Source of the DNA: Alkalimonas sp.
Lineage (GTDB): Bacteria; Pseudomonadota; Gammaproteobacteria; Enterobacterales; Alteromonadaceae
Length of the DNA stretch: 61,468 bases
Assembly (NCBI RefSeq): GCF_020831925.1
Contig: NZ_JAFIFQ010000017.1
Location: 1 to 61,468 of the forward strand
Direction: 5' to 3'
A model generated the notes under the pieces. The model was not told the DNA's origin and ran no database searches. It saw only the letters and a program-made list of their open reading frames with translations. Positions 34,201 to 48,761 of this stretch are shown here, piece by piece. Every line of letters starts with the position of its first letter. The stretch's first letter is position 1. The translations under genes and the position numbers were made by a program.

Positions 34201-34231
34201 AAAAGGGGCCAGCATCTGCCTGCCCCTTTTT
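34201..34231 (+). terminator. Terminator/attenuator between gyrB and glyQ
   Basis: AAAAGGGGC pairs perfectly with GCCCCTTTT (9 bp, 12-nt loop), with T's following. It lies 30 bp after gyrB and ends 22 bp before the glyQ ATG, so glyQ either depends on readthrough or the promoter lies before the hairpin and this is an attenuator. Confidence 0.8.
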
Positions 34232-34253
34232 ACATAGATGGAATACAAAACCC

Positions 34254-35174
34254 ATGCAAAAGTATGACTTAAATACCTTTCAGGGCCTGATCCTGGCTTT
34301 ACAGGACTACTGGGCACGCCAGGGCTGCGTTATCGTACAGCCGCTGGACTTGGAAGTGGGCGCAGGTACCTTTCACCCGATGACTTTTTTGCGCTCCCTG
34401 GGCCCTGAGCCGACAAATGTAGCTTACGTGCAGCCTTGTCGTCGGCCAACCGATGGCCGCTATGGCGAAAACCCAAACCGTTTACAGCATTACTATCAGT
34501 TTCAGGTGCTACTGAAACCTTCTCCGGACAATATCCAGGAGCTGTATCTGGGCTCTTTGCGTGAACTGGGCATCGATACCCTGGTGCATGATATCCGCTT
34601 TGTTGAAGACAACTGGGAGTCACCAACTTTAGGCGCCTGGGGGTTGGGCTGGGAAGTTTGGCTCAATGGCATGGAAGTCACGCAGTTTACCTATTTCCAG
34701 CAAGTTGGTGGCCTGGAGTGCAAACCGGTATCAGGCGAAATTACTTATGGTCTGGAGCGCCTGGCCATGTACATCCAGGGTGTGGATAGCATCTATGATC
34801 TGGTCTGGGCCGATGGCCCGCTTGGAAAAGTCAGTTATGGTGATGTGTTCCATCAAAATGAAGTAGAACAGTCGCGTTATAACTTCGAGCATGCCGACGT
34901 ACCCGCCTTGTTTGCCTTATTTGATCAATGCGAAAAAGAAAGTCACTATTTAATCGAACAGGGCCTGCCATTACCAGCTTATGAGAAAGTGATGAAAGCA
35001 TCACATGCCTTTAATATGCTGGATGCCCGCCATGCGATTTCGGTGACTGAGCGCCAGCGTTACATCCTACGGGTACGTACTCTGGCGAAAGCCTGTGCCG
35101 AAGCGTACTACGCCGCCCGCGAAGCGCTGGGCTTTCCTCTTTGTAAAACTTCAGCGCAGGAGGCATCGCAATGA
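34254..35174 (+). CDS. glyQ: Glycine-tRNA ligase alpha subunit
   Basis: Alpha subunit of the alpha2beta2 glycyl-tRNA synthetase, carrying the aminoacylation site. 306 residues from the ATG at 34254; homology to E. coli GlyQ (MQKFD...) starts here, so an in-frame start at 34185 is rejected. Motifs include [28 protein letters not shown] and [17 protein letters not shown]. The ribosome-binding site is poor (only GGA, about 11 bases upstream). It overlaps glyS by 4 bp (ATGA). Confidence 0.97.
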   Translation: MQKYDLNTFQGLILALQDYWARQGCVIVQPLDLEVGAGTFHPMTFLRSLGPEPTNVAYVQPCRRPTDGRYGENPNRLQHYYQFQVLLKPSPDNIQELYLGSLRELGIDTLVHDIRFVEDNWESPTLGAWGLGWEVWLNGMEVTQFTYFQQVGGLECKPVSGEITYGLERLAMYIQGVDSIYDLVWADGPLGKVSYGDVFHQNEVEQSRYNFEHADVPALFALFDQCEKESHYLIEQGLPLPAYEKVMKASHAFNMLDARHAISVTERQRYILRVRTLAKACAEAYYAAREALGFPLCKTSAQEASQ

Positions 35175-37228
35175 CGCAGGATTTTCTGGTAGAAATTGGT
35201 ACCGAAGAGTTGCCACCGAAAGCGCTGAAAACATTAGCAACGGCTTTTGCCGACAACATTAAGGCCGAGCTTGCGTCACTGGAGCTAACGCATGGCGACG
35301 TTAGCTGGTACGCCGCACCACGCCGTTTGGCTGTTCGGGTCAATCAGCTGCAAGCCAAGCAAGCCGACAAGTTGGTGGAAAAGCGCGGGCCAGCGCTTAG
35401 TGCCGCTTTTGATGCCGATGGTAATCCCAGCAAGGCAGCTGCAGGCTGGGCCAGAGGCTTGGGTATTGATGTCTCTGAAGCAGAGCGACTGGAAACCGAG
35501 AAGGGCGCCTGGCTTTTGTTTAAGCAACAGCAAGCTGGTAGTGATACCCGACAACTGCTGGCCGATGTGGTGAAGATGGCGCTGCAGAAGCTACCCATTG
35601 CCAAGCCGATGCGCTGGGGTAACTCGGATGCCTTGTTTATCCGGCCGGTACACACCGTGGTGATGTTGTATGGTACTGAGGTGGTTCCTGCTACCATCTT
35701 GGGACGTGAGGCTGGCCGGCAAAGCTATGGCCACCGCTTCCATGCCCCGGACAAAGTCAGTTTTAACCATGCCGACGATTACCTGCCACAGCTCAAAGCG
35801 GCTTTCGTGGTGGCTGACTTTGCTGAGCGGCAGCAGCTGATTGCTGACGCAGTGGCCAGTACAGCCAAAGAACTTAAGGCCGTGCCTTTGCTGGACCAGG
35901 CCTTGCTGGATGAAATTACTGCTTTGGTGGAATGGCCCGAGTTGTTGGTTGGCAGTTTTGAGCAGCGCTTTTTGGCGGTGCCGGCTGAGCCATTGATCTC
36001 CACCATGAAAGACAACCAAAAATACATCCCACTGCAGGATGTTGATGGTAAATTATTGAATCAGTTTATTTTTATCAGCAATGTTCGCAGTAAGGATCCA
36101 CAGCAAATCATTGAAGGCAATGAAAAAGTGGTACGGCCTCGTTTGGCCGATGCCGAGTTTTTCTTTGTCACCGATCAGAAAACCAAACTGGCGGATCGCC
36201 TGCCAAGTTTGGCTACGGTGTTGTTCCAGCAACAGCTGGGTACTCTGGCTGAAAAGTCAGATCGGATCAGTCAGCTAGCTGGTTGGATCGCAGGGCAGAT
36301 TGACGCCGATGCGACCGCGGCCAGCCGGGCTGGCTTGTTGTCGAAAACCGATCTGATGACCAATATGGTGGGCGAGTTCCCGGAAGTGCAGGGTATTATG
36401 GGCATGCATTACGCCCGGCTGGATGGTGAAGACGAAGCCGTAGCGTTGGCTCTAAACGAGCAGTACATGCCGCGCTTTGCCGGTGACGACTTGCCAACCC
36501 AACTGGAAAGCTGTGCAGTAGCCATCGCCGATAAACTGGATACGCTGGTTGGTATTTTTGGCATTGGTCAGGCACCGAAAGGTGATAAAGATCCCTTTGC
36601 TTTGCGTCGGGCCGCAATAGGTGCTTTACGTATTTTGGTAGAAAAACAATTGCCGCTTGATTTGGTAGCCTTGATTGACGCCAGCAAACAGAGCTTTGGT
36701 AGCAAGCTTAGCAACACTCAGGTAGCAGAGGATGTGCTGGATTTTGTGCTGGGGCGCTTCCGTAGCTGGTATCAGGAGCAAGGCTATGCGGTGGATGTAA
36801 TCCAGGCGGTGCTGGCTCGTCGGCCAACCACGCCAGCTGATTTTGATCGGAGGATCAAAGCCGTGGCAGCCTTTCGCGAGCTGGACGCTGCTGAAGCACT
36901 GGCGGCGGCTAATAAGCGGGTCGCCAATATTTTGGCTAAAGTCGAAGGTGACATCGCGGAAGTAGTGAAACCGGAGCTGTTGTCAGAAGCCGCAGAGCAG
37001 GCACTGTATCAGGCCATTGTCGCTGAACAGCAGTACCAGGCAACAGCACCATTCTACAGCGATGGGCTGGCCCATCTGGCTGCAATGCGCACGGCCATCG
37101 ATAATTTCTTTGATCAGGTGATGGTCAATGCCGAGGATGCGGCCATTCGCGCTAACCGCCAGGCGCTGTTGAAGCAGCTGCGTGAACTGTTCTTGCAGGT
37201 AGCGGATATTTCGCTGTTGCAAAGCTAA
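35171..37228 (+). CDS. glyS: Glycine-tRNA ligase beta subunit
   Basis: Beta subunit of glycyl-tRNA synthetase, which binds tRNA; 685 residues, similar to the 689 of E. coli. It opens [18 protein letters not shown], has [32 protein letters not shown] and a C-terminal anticodon-binding region with [22 protein letters not shown]. The start overlaps glyQ. A terminator at 37246 follows. Confidence 0.97.
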   Translation: MTQDFLVEIGTEELPPKALKTLATAFADNIKAELASLELTHGDVSWYAAPRRLAVRVNQLQAKQADKLVEKRGPALSAAFDADGNPSKAAAGWARGLGIDVSEAERLETEKGAWLLFKQQQAGSDTRQLLADVVKMALQKLPIAKPMRWGNSDALFIRPVHTVVMLYGTEVVPATILGREAGRQSYGHRFHAPDKVSFNHADDYLPQLKAAFVVADFAERQQLIADAVASTAKELKAVPLLDQALLDEITALVEWPELLVGSFEQRFLAVPAEPLISTMKDNQKYIPLQDVDGKLLNQFIFISNVRSKDPQQIIEGNEKVVRPRLADAEFFFVTDQKTKLADRLPSLATVLFQQQLGTLAEKSDRISQLAGWIAGQIDADATAASRAGLLSKTDLMTNMVGEFPEVQGIMGMHYARLDGEDEAVALALNEQYMPRFAGDDLPTQLESCAVAIADKLDTLVGIFGIGQAPKGDKDPFALRRAAIGALRILVEKQLPLDLVALIDASKQSFGSKLSNTQVAEDVLDFVLGRFRSWYQEQGYAVDVIQAVLARRPTTPADFDRRIKAVAAFRELDAAEALAAANKRVANILAKVEGDIAEVVKPELLSEAAEQALYQAIVAEQQYQATAPFYSDGLAHLAAMRTAIDNFFDQVMVNAEDAAIRANRQALLKQLRELFLQVADISLLQS

Positions 37229-37245
37229 CAGCGCAGTACGATTTG

Positions 37246-37273
37246 AAAAAGCCAGCATCGATGCTGGCTTTTT
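37246..37273. terminator. Bidirectional terminator between glyS and the response regulator
   Basis: A 28-bp perfect palindrome (AAAAAGCCAGCATC and its complement) gives a GC-rich stem with T-runs on both strands. It lies 17 bp after the glyS stop and 21 bp after the convergent response-regulator gene stop. Confidence 0.9.
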
Positions 37274-37294
37274 TGTGACACGTTGCCAGCCGGC

Positions 37295-38092
37295 TTAGTC
37301 CTGACCCAGAATGCGATACAGCAACTCTTTCACCGCGGCTGGCTCAAAGGGCTTATCGCACAGGGCATTGATACCGCTTTGGGCGATATTGGCCAGATGG
37401 GCATCATTGGCTTCACTGGTGACCATCAGGATGGGGATGTGTGACAGGGTGCTGTGCTCGCGGATAAAGCGGGTAAGCTCCTCGCCATTGACTTCCGGCA
37501 TATTGTAGTCGGTGACCACCAGATCAACTAACTGTTGTTGCATAAACTCCATCGCAGCCTTGCCATCGTCTGCTTCACTGATGTGCTGCATGCCAAGGTT
37601 TTGCAGCACCCGGCGAATATGATTGCGTGCCAGCCGGCTGTCATCAACAATAAGCACCCGCACATCATGCACATCGAATAAATCCAGTTCCAGCTCAGAA
37701 GGACTGATGTAATCGATGGCGGCATTAAGCGCTTTTCCAAGCTGCTCGGCATCAAAGGGCTTGGGCAAAATCGCAATCACACCGGATTGCTTGAAGGCTT
37801 CTAACTGTTCTTTACGAGTTTCACTGGAGACCAGTAAAAACGGTATATCAGCGGTGGCAGGCTCAGTTTTTAGCTGCTGCAGCAGCTCCAGCGCAGTGCC
37901 ATCGGCAAAATGCAGCGCGCTGGCAATGGCGTCCGGCCTGTGCTGGCGGATAGCCGTAATGGCTTGTTGCAAACTGGCCGCTTCCGCCACCTGATGCACG
38001 TCTTCTGCTTTAAGTTTTTGCCGGATAATCTTGCGCTGCACATCCGAAGGCTCGGCCAGCAAAATATCAAGGTCCTGAGTTGAAAGCTGCAT
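37295..38092 (-). CDS. Two-receiver response regulator (pseudo-receiver + receiver)
   Basis: 265 residues with two CheY-like domains and no output domain. The second (about 145-263) is complete: D150-D151, phospho-acceptor D195 in VTDYNMPEVNG, T225 and K247 in CDKPF. The first (about 8-125) keeps S89 and K111 (LPKPF) but has A59 (SALHF) where the phospho-acceptor aspartate belongs and AE in place of the acidic pair. A cognate kinase is not in the window. It probably works by protein contact. Confidence 0.88.
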   Translation of the reverse strand: MQLSTQDLDILLAEPSDVQRKIIRQKLKAEDVHQVAEAASLQQAITAIRQHRPDAIASALHFADGTALELLQQLKTEPATADIPFLLVSSETRKEQLEAFKQSGVIAILPKPFDAEQLGKALNAAIDYISPSELELDLFDVHDVRVLIVDDSRLARNHIRRVLQNLGMQHISEADDGKAAMEFMQQQLVDLVVTDYNMPEVNGEELTRFIREHSTLSHIPILMVTSEANDAHLANIAQSGINALCDKPFEPAAVKELLYRILGQD

Positions 38093-38228
38093 ACTGATTC
38101 CTACTGCAAAATTTTATTCTGGCACAACCTTTAAAGAGTATAAAGCCATTAAGTTCTGACCGAAATAGTTAGGGCATTGAGCAGCCCCAAAGAGGTGGGG
38201 CTGTTTACAGGCAGGAAAAGAGATGGTG
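38093..38228. other. Intergenic space with a weak stem-loop
   Basis: Upstream region of the two-receiver gene. CAGCCCC (38182-38188) pairs with GGGGCTG (38197-38203) but lacks a T-run in the minus direction, so it is at best a weak terminator for the amidohydrolase. No ORF is credible. Confidence 0.3.
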
Positions 38229-39794
38229 CTATGGCTTTGCTTCGGCTGCTTTGGCCTGCTCCACCATGACACGTACATCGGCCAGCAGGCGCTGGGCATC
38301 ATACACAATGCCATCTTTGATGGTATAACGAACACCTTTCGTTCGCATCGGTTGGTTTTTGTCATCCAACCGATAATGACCAGTACCATACAGCACTTTA
38401 AAATTAGCCAACGGGTTTTCTGCCACAATCAGCAAATCGGCCTTTTTACCGGGAACCACACTGCCAATCTCATCTTCCATGCCAAGGGCAATGGCGCCGT
38501 TTAAGGTAGCTGACTGAATCACTTCCAGCGCATTAAAACCAGCCTCGCGCAGCAGCTCCAGTTCCTGCACAAAAGCAAAACCATAGATTTTGTAGATGTA
38601 ACCGGCATCTGAACCAACCGTGACCCGGCCGCCATGATTTTTAAAGTCATTTAAAAACTGCATCCAGATCCGGTAGTTTTCGCGCCAGCTGATTTCATGA
38701 TCGGTGGTCCAGTCAAACCAGTAAGAACCATGGGCATAGCGACTGGGGGTAAAAAAACGCTCCAAGGTGGGCAGGGTATAGTGCTGATGCCACTCGGCAT
38801 TACGCTGCGCTGCGGCATCGCGGCTGGCTTCATAGATGGTAAGGGTGGGGTTGATGGTAAAGTCCAGCGCAATCAGTTCATCCCGTACGGCATTCCATTT
38901 ATCGGAGCCAGGCTCTGCGGCCTGGCGCCAGAGCTCTCCGGCGGCGCCAAAGCGATCCTGCTCGTTCTGATAGTTGTAATGGGCGGGGTAATGCTGAATC
39001 ACCTGACGGGTAAATAAGGCTTCCGGCAAGCCATACCAGTGCTCCATCGAGTTCAGGCCCATACGGGCGCTGTCCAGCACATTGGTACGCATCACATTCA
39101 GCTGAGCATGATGCATCATGGTACCAAGTCCCTGCTGTTGTGCCTCATCCAGCGCGGCGGAGATAATGGTTGGGGTAGCACCAAAAAACTTGATGCCAGC
39201 GGCACCGGCCTGTTTGAGCTGCCGTACCCACTGTCTGGCTTGTTCGGCATTGCCTATTGGGCGGCTCAGGCCCTGTCCAAAGCCGACATAAGGAATAATG
39301 CGTGGCGCTACAATGCTGTTTGCTTCGGCTGCTTTGACGTGGCGTAAGGTCCACTCCAGGCCATTAAAGCTGCCGGGTTCACGCACTGTAGTAATGCCAT
39401 GGGCCAACCAAAGTTTGAACACATACTCAGCGGGGATCCCCTGGGCTGAACCACCGATATGGGCATGCATATCAATAAAGCCAGGCAGGATGTACATACC
39501 ACTGACATCCATCTCCTTATCACCAGCTGCAGCCTTTGGCCGGCGGTTTTCCAGGATGGGCACGTCCGGGTACCCGACAATGGCGACCTGAACAATGCGG
39601 TCTTGTTCAATGACGATATCGACCGGGCCAACCGGTGGCGCACCCTCGCCGCTGATCAAGGTACCACCGCGTAAAATCAGCCGTGAATATGGGCCATCAC
39701 CTTGATCGCGCTCCGGCGCGGAGGGGGTTCGTTCAGTAGCGTGGAGTGGGTATAACAGGCTGGCGAGTAATACGCCAAGGAGTAAAGTTCGCAT
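38229..39794 (-). CDS. Secreted amidohydrolase-family protein
   Basis: 521 residues from the ATG at 39794, chosen for its GAGG site and the signal peptide MRTLLLGVLLASLLYPLHA; an upstream in-frame start is rejected. The metal-dependent amidohydrolase fold keeps its ligands: HAH (110-112, in GFIDMHAHIGG), the histidines of MMHHAQLN and NSMEHWYG, and the aspartate in VGSDAGY. Exported relatives include imidazolonepropionase-like and dipeptidase-like enzymes. The substrate is unknown. The next gene is the diguanylate cyclase. Confidence 0.85.
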   Translation of the reverse strand: MRTLLLGVLLASLLYPLHATERTPSAPERDQGDGPYSRLILRGGTLISGEGAPPVGPVDIVIEQDRIVQVAIVGYPDVPILENRRPKAAAGDKEMDVSGMYILPGFIDMHAHIGGSAQGIPAEYVFKLWLAHGITTVREPGSFNGLEWTLRHVKAAEANSIVAPRIIPYVGFGQGLSRPIGNAEQARQWVRQLKQAGAAGIKFFGATPTIISAALDEAQQQGLGTMMHHAQLNVMRTNVLDSARMGLNSMEHWYGLPEALFTRQVIQHYPAHYNYQNEQDRFGAAGELWRQAAEPGSDKWNAVRDELIALDFTINPTLTIYEASRDAAAQRNAEWHQHYTLPTLERFFTPSRYAHGSYWFDWTTDHEISWRENYRIWMQFLNDFKNHGGRVTVGSDAGYIYKIYGFAFVQELELLREAGFNALEVIQSATLNGAIALGMEDEIGSVVPGKKADLLIVAENPLANFKVLYGTGHYRLDDKNQPMRTKGVRYTIKDGIVYDAQRLLADVRVMVEQAKAAEAKP

Positions 39795-39902
39795 AGGGGC
39801 CTCGTGTTTTCTTTTCAGTGTGGCAACAGCATACGGGCAAAGCCAGCAGCAGGCCATGAACACCCTGTATTTTGCGATATGGTCGTTTTCAGATGCCGCG
39901 TA

Positions 39903-40958
39903 CTAACCACAGACCTGATTACGGCCCAAATGTTTGGCCTGGTAGAGTTGCTGATCGGCCAGTTTCACTGCCTCGTTAAATTGCTCGGCCTGGTTGCATT
40001 CGGCAACGCCGAAGCTGGCAGTGACCTTATAGTCTTTATCACTGGTAACCCAGCGCTGCTGGGCGAATTGCTGGCGGATTTTTTCCGCGACATTGCGGGC
40101 ATCTGTGGCGCTGGTGTGGGGCAGGATCAGTAAAAACTCTTCACCGCCAATACGGCAGGCAATGTCTTGTTGGCGAAGGTTTTGCTGAAATAAATTGGCG
40201 ACGCCTTTCAGCACTTCATCCCCAACATCGTGTCCGTATTGATCGTTCAGCTGCTTAAAGTGATCGATATCACACATAATAACTGCCAGCGGAAAGAACT
40301 CATTACTTTGCTGCGCCAGAGCCGGCAGTAGGCTGGAATCCAGAAAGCGGCGGTTGGCCAGTCCGGTAAGTGCATCGGTATTGGCCTGTAGCTCTTTGCT
40401 CTGCTGCAGCAGCTCCATTGCTTGATGGCTGCGTTCCCTGTAATGGTCGTTAATCCAGCAGACAATGATGACGATCAATAACGAGGCCAGAAAACGGCTG
40501 GCTTCAGCCTCTTTGTATTCAGCCAGGATCAACTCGGGGATAAACAACATCACGGCCAGGATCATTACCAGTGCAGCGTTGCTGATCAGGGCGTGGCGCA
40601 CACCCAGCAAACCAAACAGAATGGCCGGAAATGGAAACACCCAGTACAAGGCGGTGTTTTGATGCCCCCCCTGATAGACCAGGCTAAGCACAAAAGCACC
40701 CACCAGCAGCGCCTCTATGGTACAGGCGCGCTGCAATTTTTGGGTTGCCTGGTAGATAAGAACGTTCAGCAGAAAGCAGGAACCGGTGATAAATAAAATC
40801 AGCGGTAACAGCCATTGCTCGGCGTGCAGATTTTTATAGCCATAGACAAACATGACGGCACTGGTGATGTAACTGACGAAAGCAAGAATATGATGCCGTC
40901 GGCGGGCATCAATATGCTGGGATTGCTGGCTGCGCTGCTGATTCAGGCCTGGCGTCAA
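39903..40958 (-). CDS. Membrane diguanylate cyclase (GGDEF)
   Basis: Makes the second messenger c-di-GMP from GTP; 351 residues. The N-terminal half holds about six membrane helices (residues 25-170), a MASE-like sensor of unknown signal. A C-terminal GGDEF domain follows (from about 195), with DALTGLANRR and the active-site GGEEF (271-275). RQQD (262-265) matches the RxxD inhibitory site, so product feedback is likely. No EAL domain is present. Confidence 0.9.
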   Translation of the reverse strand: MTPGLNQQRSQQSQHIDARRRHHILAFVSYITSAVMFVYGYKNLHAEQWLLPLILFITGSCFLLNVLIYQATQKLQRACTIEALLVGAFVLSLVYQGGHQNTALYWVFPFPAILFGLLGVRHALISNAALVMILAVMLFIPELILAEYKEAEASRFLASLLIVIIVCWINDHYRERSHQAMELLQQSKELQANTDALTGLANRRFLDSSLLPALAQQSNEFFPLAVIMCDIDHFKQLNDQYGHDVGDEVLKGVANLFQQNLRQQDIACRIGGEEFLLILPHTSATDARNVAEKIRQQFAQQRWVTSDKDYKVTASFGVAECNQAEQFNEAVKLADQQLYQAKHLGRNQVCG

Positions 40959-41023
40959 ATGAGCATCCTACTTGCAAACAGATGCTTAGATGCTAGCACA
41001 AAAAAGCAGCGCTTGTCGGAGGC

Positions 41024-41449
41024 TTAGTTTCTAAGCTGATACTCAACCTGAACATCGGGCAGCTCTGTGCTAAACCACTGCTGCAATGGCTCGAGCTGCT
41101 CTAAAGGGAAGCGGTAAAATAAAGGACCATGATAATTCAGGGTGATTTGCAGGTAGCCGTATTTTTTATCGCATTTAAGCTGAATCTTTACCGCCTCTGG
41201 GCTGGCCGCCTGCTCCATACCAACGCGGAGCTTGCCATCCTTGTCGATGGAAAGGAGTGCCTGGACATCGCGGATGTCAGTCCATTCCGACGTGTTGCGT
41301 TGAAAGTAAAAGGCTGTCAATCCTTCCACAATGGCGAAGATCAACAGCAGCAACACCACATAGTAGCCCTGCCAAAAAATAAGCAGCAGGATACCCAGAG
41401 AGAGCAGCGCTTGAGTGGTCCGGGAATTTTTGATGTAGGGCCAAAGCAT
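41024..41449 (-). CDS. Small membrane protein, unknown
   Basis: 141 residues. Two hydrophobic segments near the N-terminus (about 12-28 and 29-46) are followed by a soluble C-terminal part with KCDKKYGYLQITLNYHGPLFYRFPLEQL. I do not recognise the family. It lies 1 bp after tusA and is probably co-transcribed with it, so a link to sulfur or tRNA modification is possible but unsupported. Confidence 0.6.
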   Translation of the reverse strand: MLWPYIKNSRTTQALLSLGILLLIFWQGYYVVLLLLIFAIVEGLTAFYFQRNTSEWTDIRDVQALLSIDKDGKLRVGMEQAASPEAVKIQLKCDKKYGYLQITLNYHGPLFYRFPLEQLEPLQQWFSTELPDVQVEYQLRN

Positions 41450-41450
41450 A

Positions 41451-41696
41451 TTAAGTTCCTTTTTTTACGAGATACCGATAAGGCAACTCCGTGGTATCGC
41501 TGGCCAGCAACTGATGATCCATAAAGCGGCAGAAACTGGGGATATCCCGTGTCGTTGCCGGATCATCGGCAATGATCAGCAGGGTTTCACCCACTGCCAT
41601 TTTGCGGATGGCCAGCCGGATCATCATCACCGGCTCCGGGCAACGCAGGCCCAGTGCATCCAGCGTCTGGCTGGCATTTTCAAATAGTTGTTGCAT
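41451..41696 (-). CDS. tusA: Sulfur transfer protein TusA
   Basis: Relays persulfide sulfur from IscS towards 2-thiolation of tRNA wobble uridine. It has 81 residues, as in E. coli. The active cysteine is Cys19 in [13 protein letters not shown], and the [21 protein letters not shown] and [10 protein letters not shown] motifs are intact. It is followed directly by the small membrane protein. Confidence 0.97.
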   Translation of the reverse strand: MQQLFENASQTLDALGLRCPEPVMMIRLAIRKMAVGETLLIIADDPATTRDIPSFCRFMDHQLLASDTTELPYRYLVKKGT

Positions 41697-41807
41697 CAGT
41701 ACTCCACAGTGCTCACTTCAGTAAATAGGGTGTTTCTGCTGCGTTTCAACCCTAAGCGTGCAGCCTTTTCTCGCTGCAAAGGTTCGGGCGTTATCGGGAG
41801 CATAAAA

Positions 41808-41829
41808 AAGGGCCCTGTATAGGGCCCTT
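41808..41829 (-). terminator. Terminator after fadA
   Basis: AAGGGCCCT and AGGGCCCTT form a 9-bp stem with a GTAT loop, and on the minus strand a T-run follows. It lies 31 bp beyond the fadA stop. Confidence 0.85.
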
Positions 41830-41860
41830 ATTCTAAGTGATTGTGTTGGTTGCTGCCAGC

Positions 41861-45195
<3,335 letters not shown>

Positions 45196-45242
45196 GCATG
45201 GTCTCCCTTTAAGTCAGGTCATGTTGCGTACGGTCACGCGCT

Positions 45243-45259
45243 AACTGGTACGATGAGAT
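45243..45259. promoter_or_regulatory. FadR-like operator upstream of fadB
   Basis: AACTGGTACGATGAGAT matches 12 of 16 defined positions of the E. coli FadR site AACTGGTCNGACCAGTT; the left half AACTGGT is perfect and the right half poor. Its location 48 bp before fadB suits a repressor of fatty-acid degradation. Confidence 0.35.
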
Positions 45260-45391
45260 AGCGTTATGTTCAGTGTGTCGTGGATGCCTGAAAAATTCAA
45301 CTATTTTTTAAACAGGTGTTTGATTTTTGCCAGATCCATCGATGTTAGCACGACAATGCAACTAACTATAGGCAGGAAATGGATTGAAAGC

Positions 45392-47344
45392 ATGCTAAAG
45401 CGTTCGATAAAACAGCGGGCAGGATGGTGGATGGCACTCAGTGCCTGGCTGGTGTTGCCGGCAGGGCTTTTTGCTGGCGAACCCGTGGACGAAGACGCCT
45501 TATTGCTTAGCCAGCAACGCGAGCAATTTCTGCATGCGGAGCTGCGGATTGGCTCAACCAACCGAGCCCAAGCCGAAGCATGGCTTGAGCAACTGGCCGA
45601 CTACCCTTTGCAACCCTATCTGGAGCAACGCTGGCTGGAAGGACGCTTATCGGCCAGCGATGCCATAGAGCGTTTTTTAACCCGCTATCAGGGTACGCCA
45701 ATGGACTGGCCCTTACGCAAACGTTGGCTGCTGTATCTGGCGCAGCGCCGCTCAGCCGAATTATTTTTAGCCAATTACCGCCCCACCCAGGATGCCGAGC
45801 TGCATTGCCATGCGCTGCGTTTTCGGCTGGAAAAAGAAGCGCCAGCACAGATTTGGCCAGAGGTGCGTGAACTCTGGACGGTAGGGGTATCGCAGCCAAG
45901 AGCTTGTGATCCTCTATTCGCCCGTTGGCGTGATGCCGGTCAGATGACGCCGGAGGTGATCTGGCAGCGGGTAGGCAAGGTAGCCGATGGTGGTCAGGCC
46001 AATTTATTGCCCTATTTGCGTGGTTTGCTGCCTGCGCGTGATCAGTATTTGGTGGATTTATGGATCCGGGCCAGGCGCAACCCTGTTGTGGTGGCGCAGA
46101 GTAACTTTTTTCCACGCCGCGACCCGCGTGAGCGCGAGGTGCTGGCCTATGGGCTGCGCCGCTTGATCTGGCGTAATCCGGATCAGGCCCTGAGTACCTG
46201 GCAGCGCTTTGCTGAGGACCCGCACTTTACGGAGGCTCAGCGCCAGATGGTGATCCGTGCTTTTGCTGTGGCTTTGGCCAGCCGCGGCGATGAACGGGCC
46301 GATGCCTGGATGGTGCAGGTACCGGTTGAACATATGGACGATACACTGGCACATTGGCGCATTGCCCATGTGTTAAAGCAGCAGGACTGGCCCAGAGTGC
46401 AGCAGCTGATAGAAAGCATGCCACATGAGCTGCAGCAAGGTGCGGCCTGGCAATACTGGCTGGCGCGGGCGCTGGAACAACAGGGCAAGCAAACTGCTGC
46501 CGATGTGCTATGGCGTGAGCTGGCACAGCGGCGCAATTATTATGGCTTTATGGCGGCATCGCGCTTAGGGTTGCCGCCCAGCTTATCGCATCGGCCGGTG
46601 CCTGTGACCGACGGAGAAGTGGCCGAGCTGGGTGGGCATCCCTCTGTACGGCGGGCGCAGGAGTGGCTGGCGCTGGGTCGGATGACGGAGGCCCGGCGCG
46701 AGTGGAACCATTTGCAGCGTACGGCCGATGAGCAAACCAAGTTGGCTTCTGCTCGCCTAGCAGCACAGATGCATTGGTACGAGCGGTCGATTTTTTCATT
46801 AGCTGATGTTGGTTTTTGGGATGATATAGAATTGCGCTTTCCACTGGCTTTCAAAGAGGAAATGGCAGAGTTTGCCGGCAAAGCCGAGGTGGATCCCGCC
46901 TGGGCCATGGCGATTACCCGGCGTGAAAGCTCCTTTATGGTGGATGCTAATTCGCCAGTTGGGGCCCGTGGTCTGATGCAGATTATGCCGGATACCGCCA
47001 ATTACATCGCCCGCCAGCCGGTGCAGCTGGGCCAGTTGTACAACCCCATCACCAATATCGACTATGGCACCAACTATCTGAATTACCTGATGCGCCGTAA
47101 CGATGGCAACCTGCTGATTGCGACTGCATCTTACAATGCCGGCTATGGCCGGGTACGGCAGTGGATCCCGAAAGATGAAGCCATCCCGGCCGATATCTGG
47201 ATTGAAACCATTCCGTTTCGGGAAACCCGCGAATACGTCAAAGCCGTGATGGCGTATTACCAGATTTACAACATCCGCATGGATCAGCCGGTGGATGTGT
47301 TTGCGCCTCTGGTGGGGATGCGGATTGGGCAGGGCCAGGATTGA
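45392..47344 (+). CDS. slt: Soluble lytic murein transglycosylase
   Basis: Periplasmic enzyme that cleaves peptidoglycan glycan strands to 1,6-anhydro products. About 650 residues from the ATG at 45392, chosen for its signal peptide (MLKRSIKQRAGWWMALSAWLVLPAG). An alpha-superhelical U-shaped domain is followed by the C-terminal lysozyme-like domain with the catalytic glutamate in AITRRESSFMVDANSP, then GARGLMQIMPDTA and TASYNAGYGRV. The frame is open upstream to 45266, so the true start could be earlier, though the signal peptide argues against it. Confidence 0.95.
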   Translation: MLKRSIKQRAGWWMALSAWLVLPAGLFAGEPVDEDALLLSQQREQFLHAELRIGSTNRAQAEAWLEQLADYPLQPYLEQRWLEGRLSASDAIERFLTRYQGTPMDWPLRKRWLLYLAQRRSAELFLANYRPTQDAELHCHALRFRLEKEAPAQIWPEVRELWTVGVSQPRACDPLFARWRDAGQMTPEVIWQRVGKVADGGQANLLPYLRGLLPARDQYLVDLWIRARRNPVVVAQSNFFPRRDPREREVLAYGLRRLIWRNPDQALSTWQRFAEDPHFTEAQRQMVIRAFAVALASRGDERADAWMVQVPVEHMDDTLAHWRIAHVLKQQDWPRVQQLIESMPHELQQGAAWQYWLARALEQQGKQTAADVLWRELAQRRNYYGFMAASRLGLPPSLSHRPVPVTDGEVAELGGHPSVRRAQEWLALGRMTEARREWNHLQRTADEQTKLASARLAAQMHWYERSIFSLADVGFWDDIELRFPLAFKEEMAEFAGKAEVDPAWAMAITRRESSFMVDANSPVGARGLMQIMPDTANYIARQPVQLGQLYNPITNIDYGTNYLNYLMRRNDGNLLIATASYNAGYGRVRQWIPKDEAIPADIWIETIPFRETREYVKAVMAYYQIYNIRMDQPVDVFAPLVGMRIGQGQD

Positions 47345-47355
47345 TGCTATCATGA

Positions 47356-48720
<1,365 letters not shown>

Positions 48721-48761
48721 CCAGCGAGCAGCCGTCTGGCGCAGGGCCAGTTCGGGGAACT

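Noticed and set aside
34185-34253. N-terminal extension of GlyQ
   Set aside because: It overlaps the terminator; GlyQ homology begins at MQKYDL.
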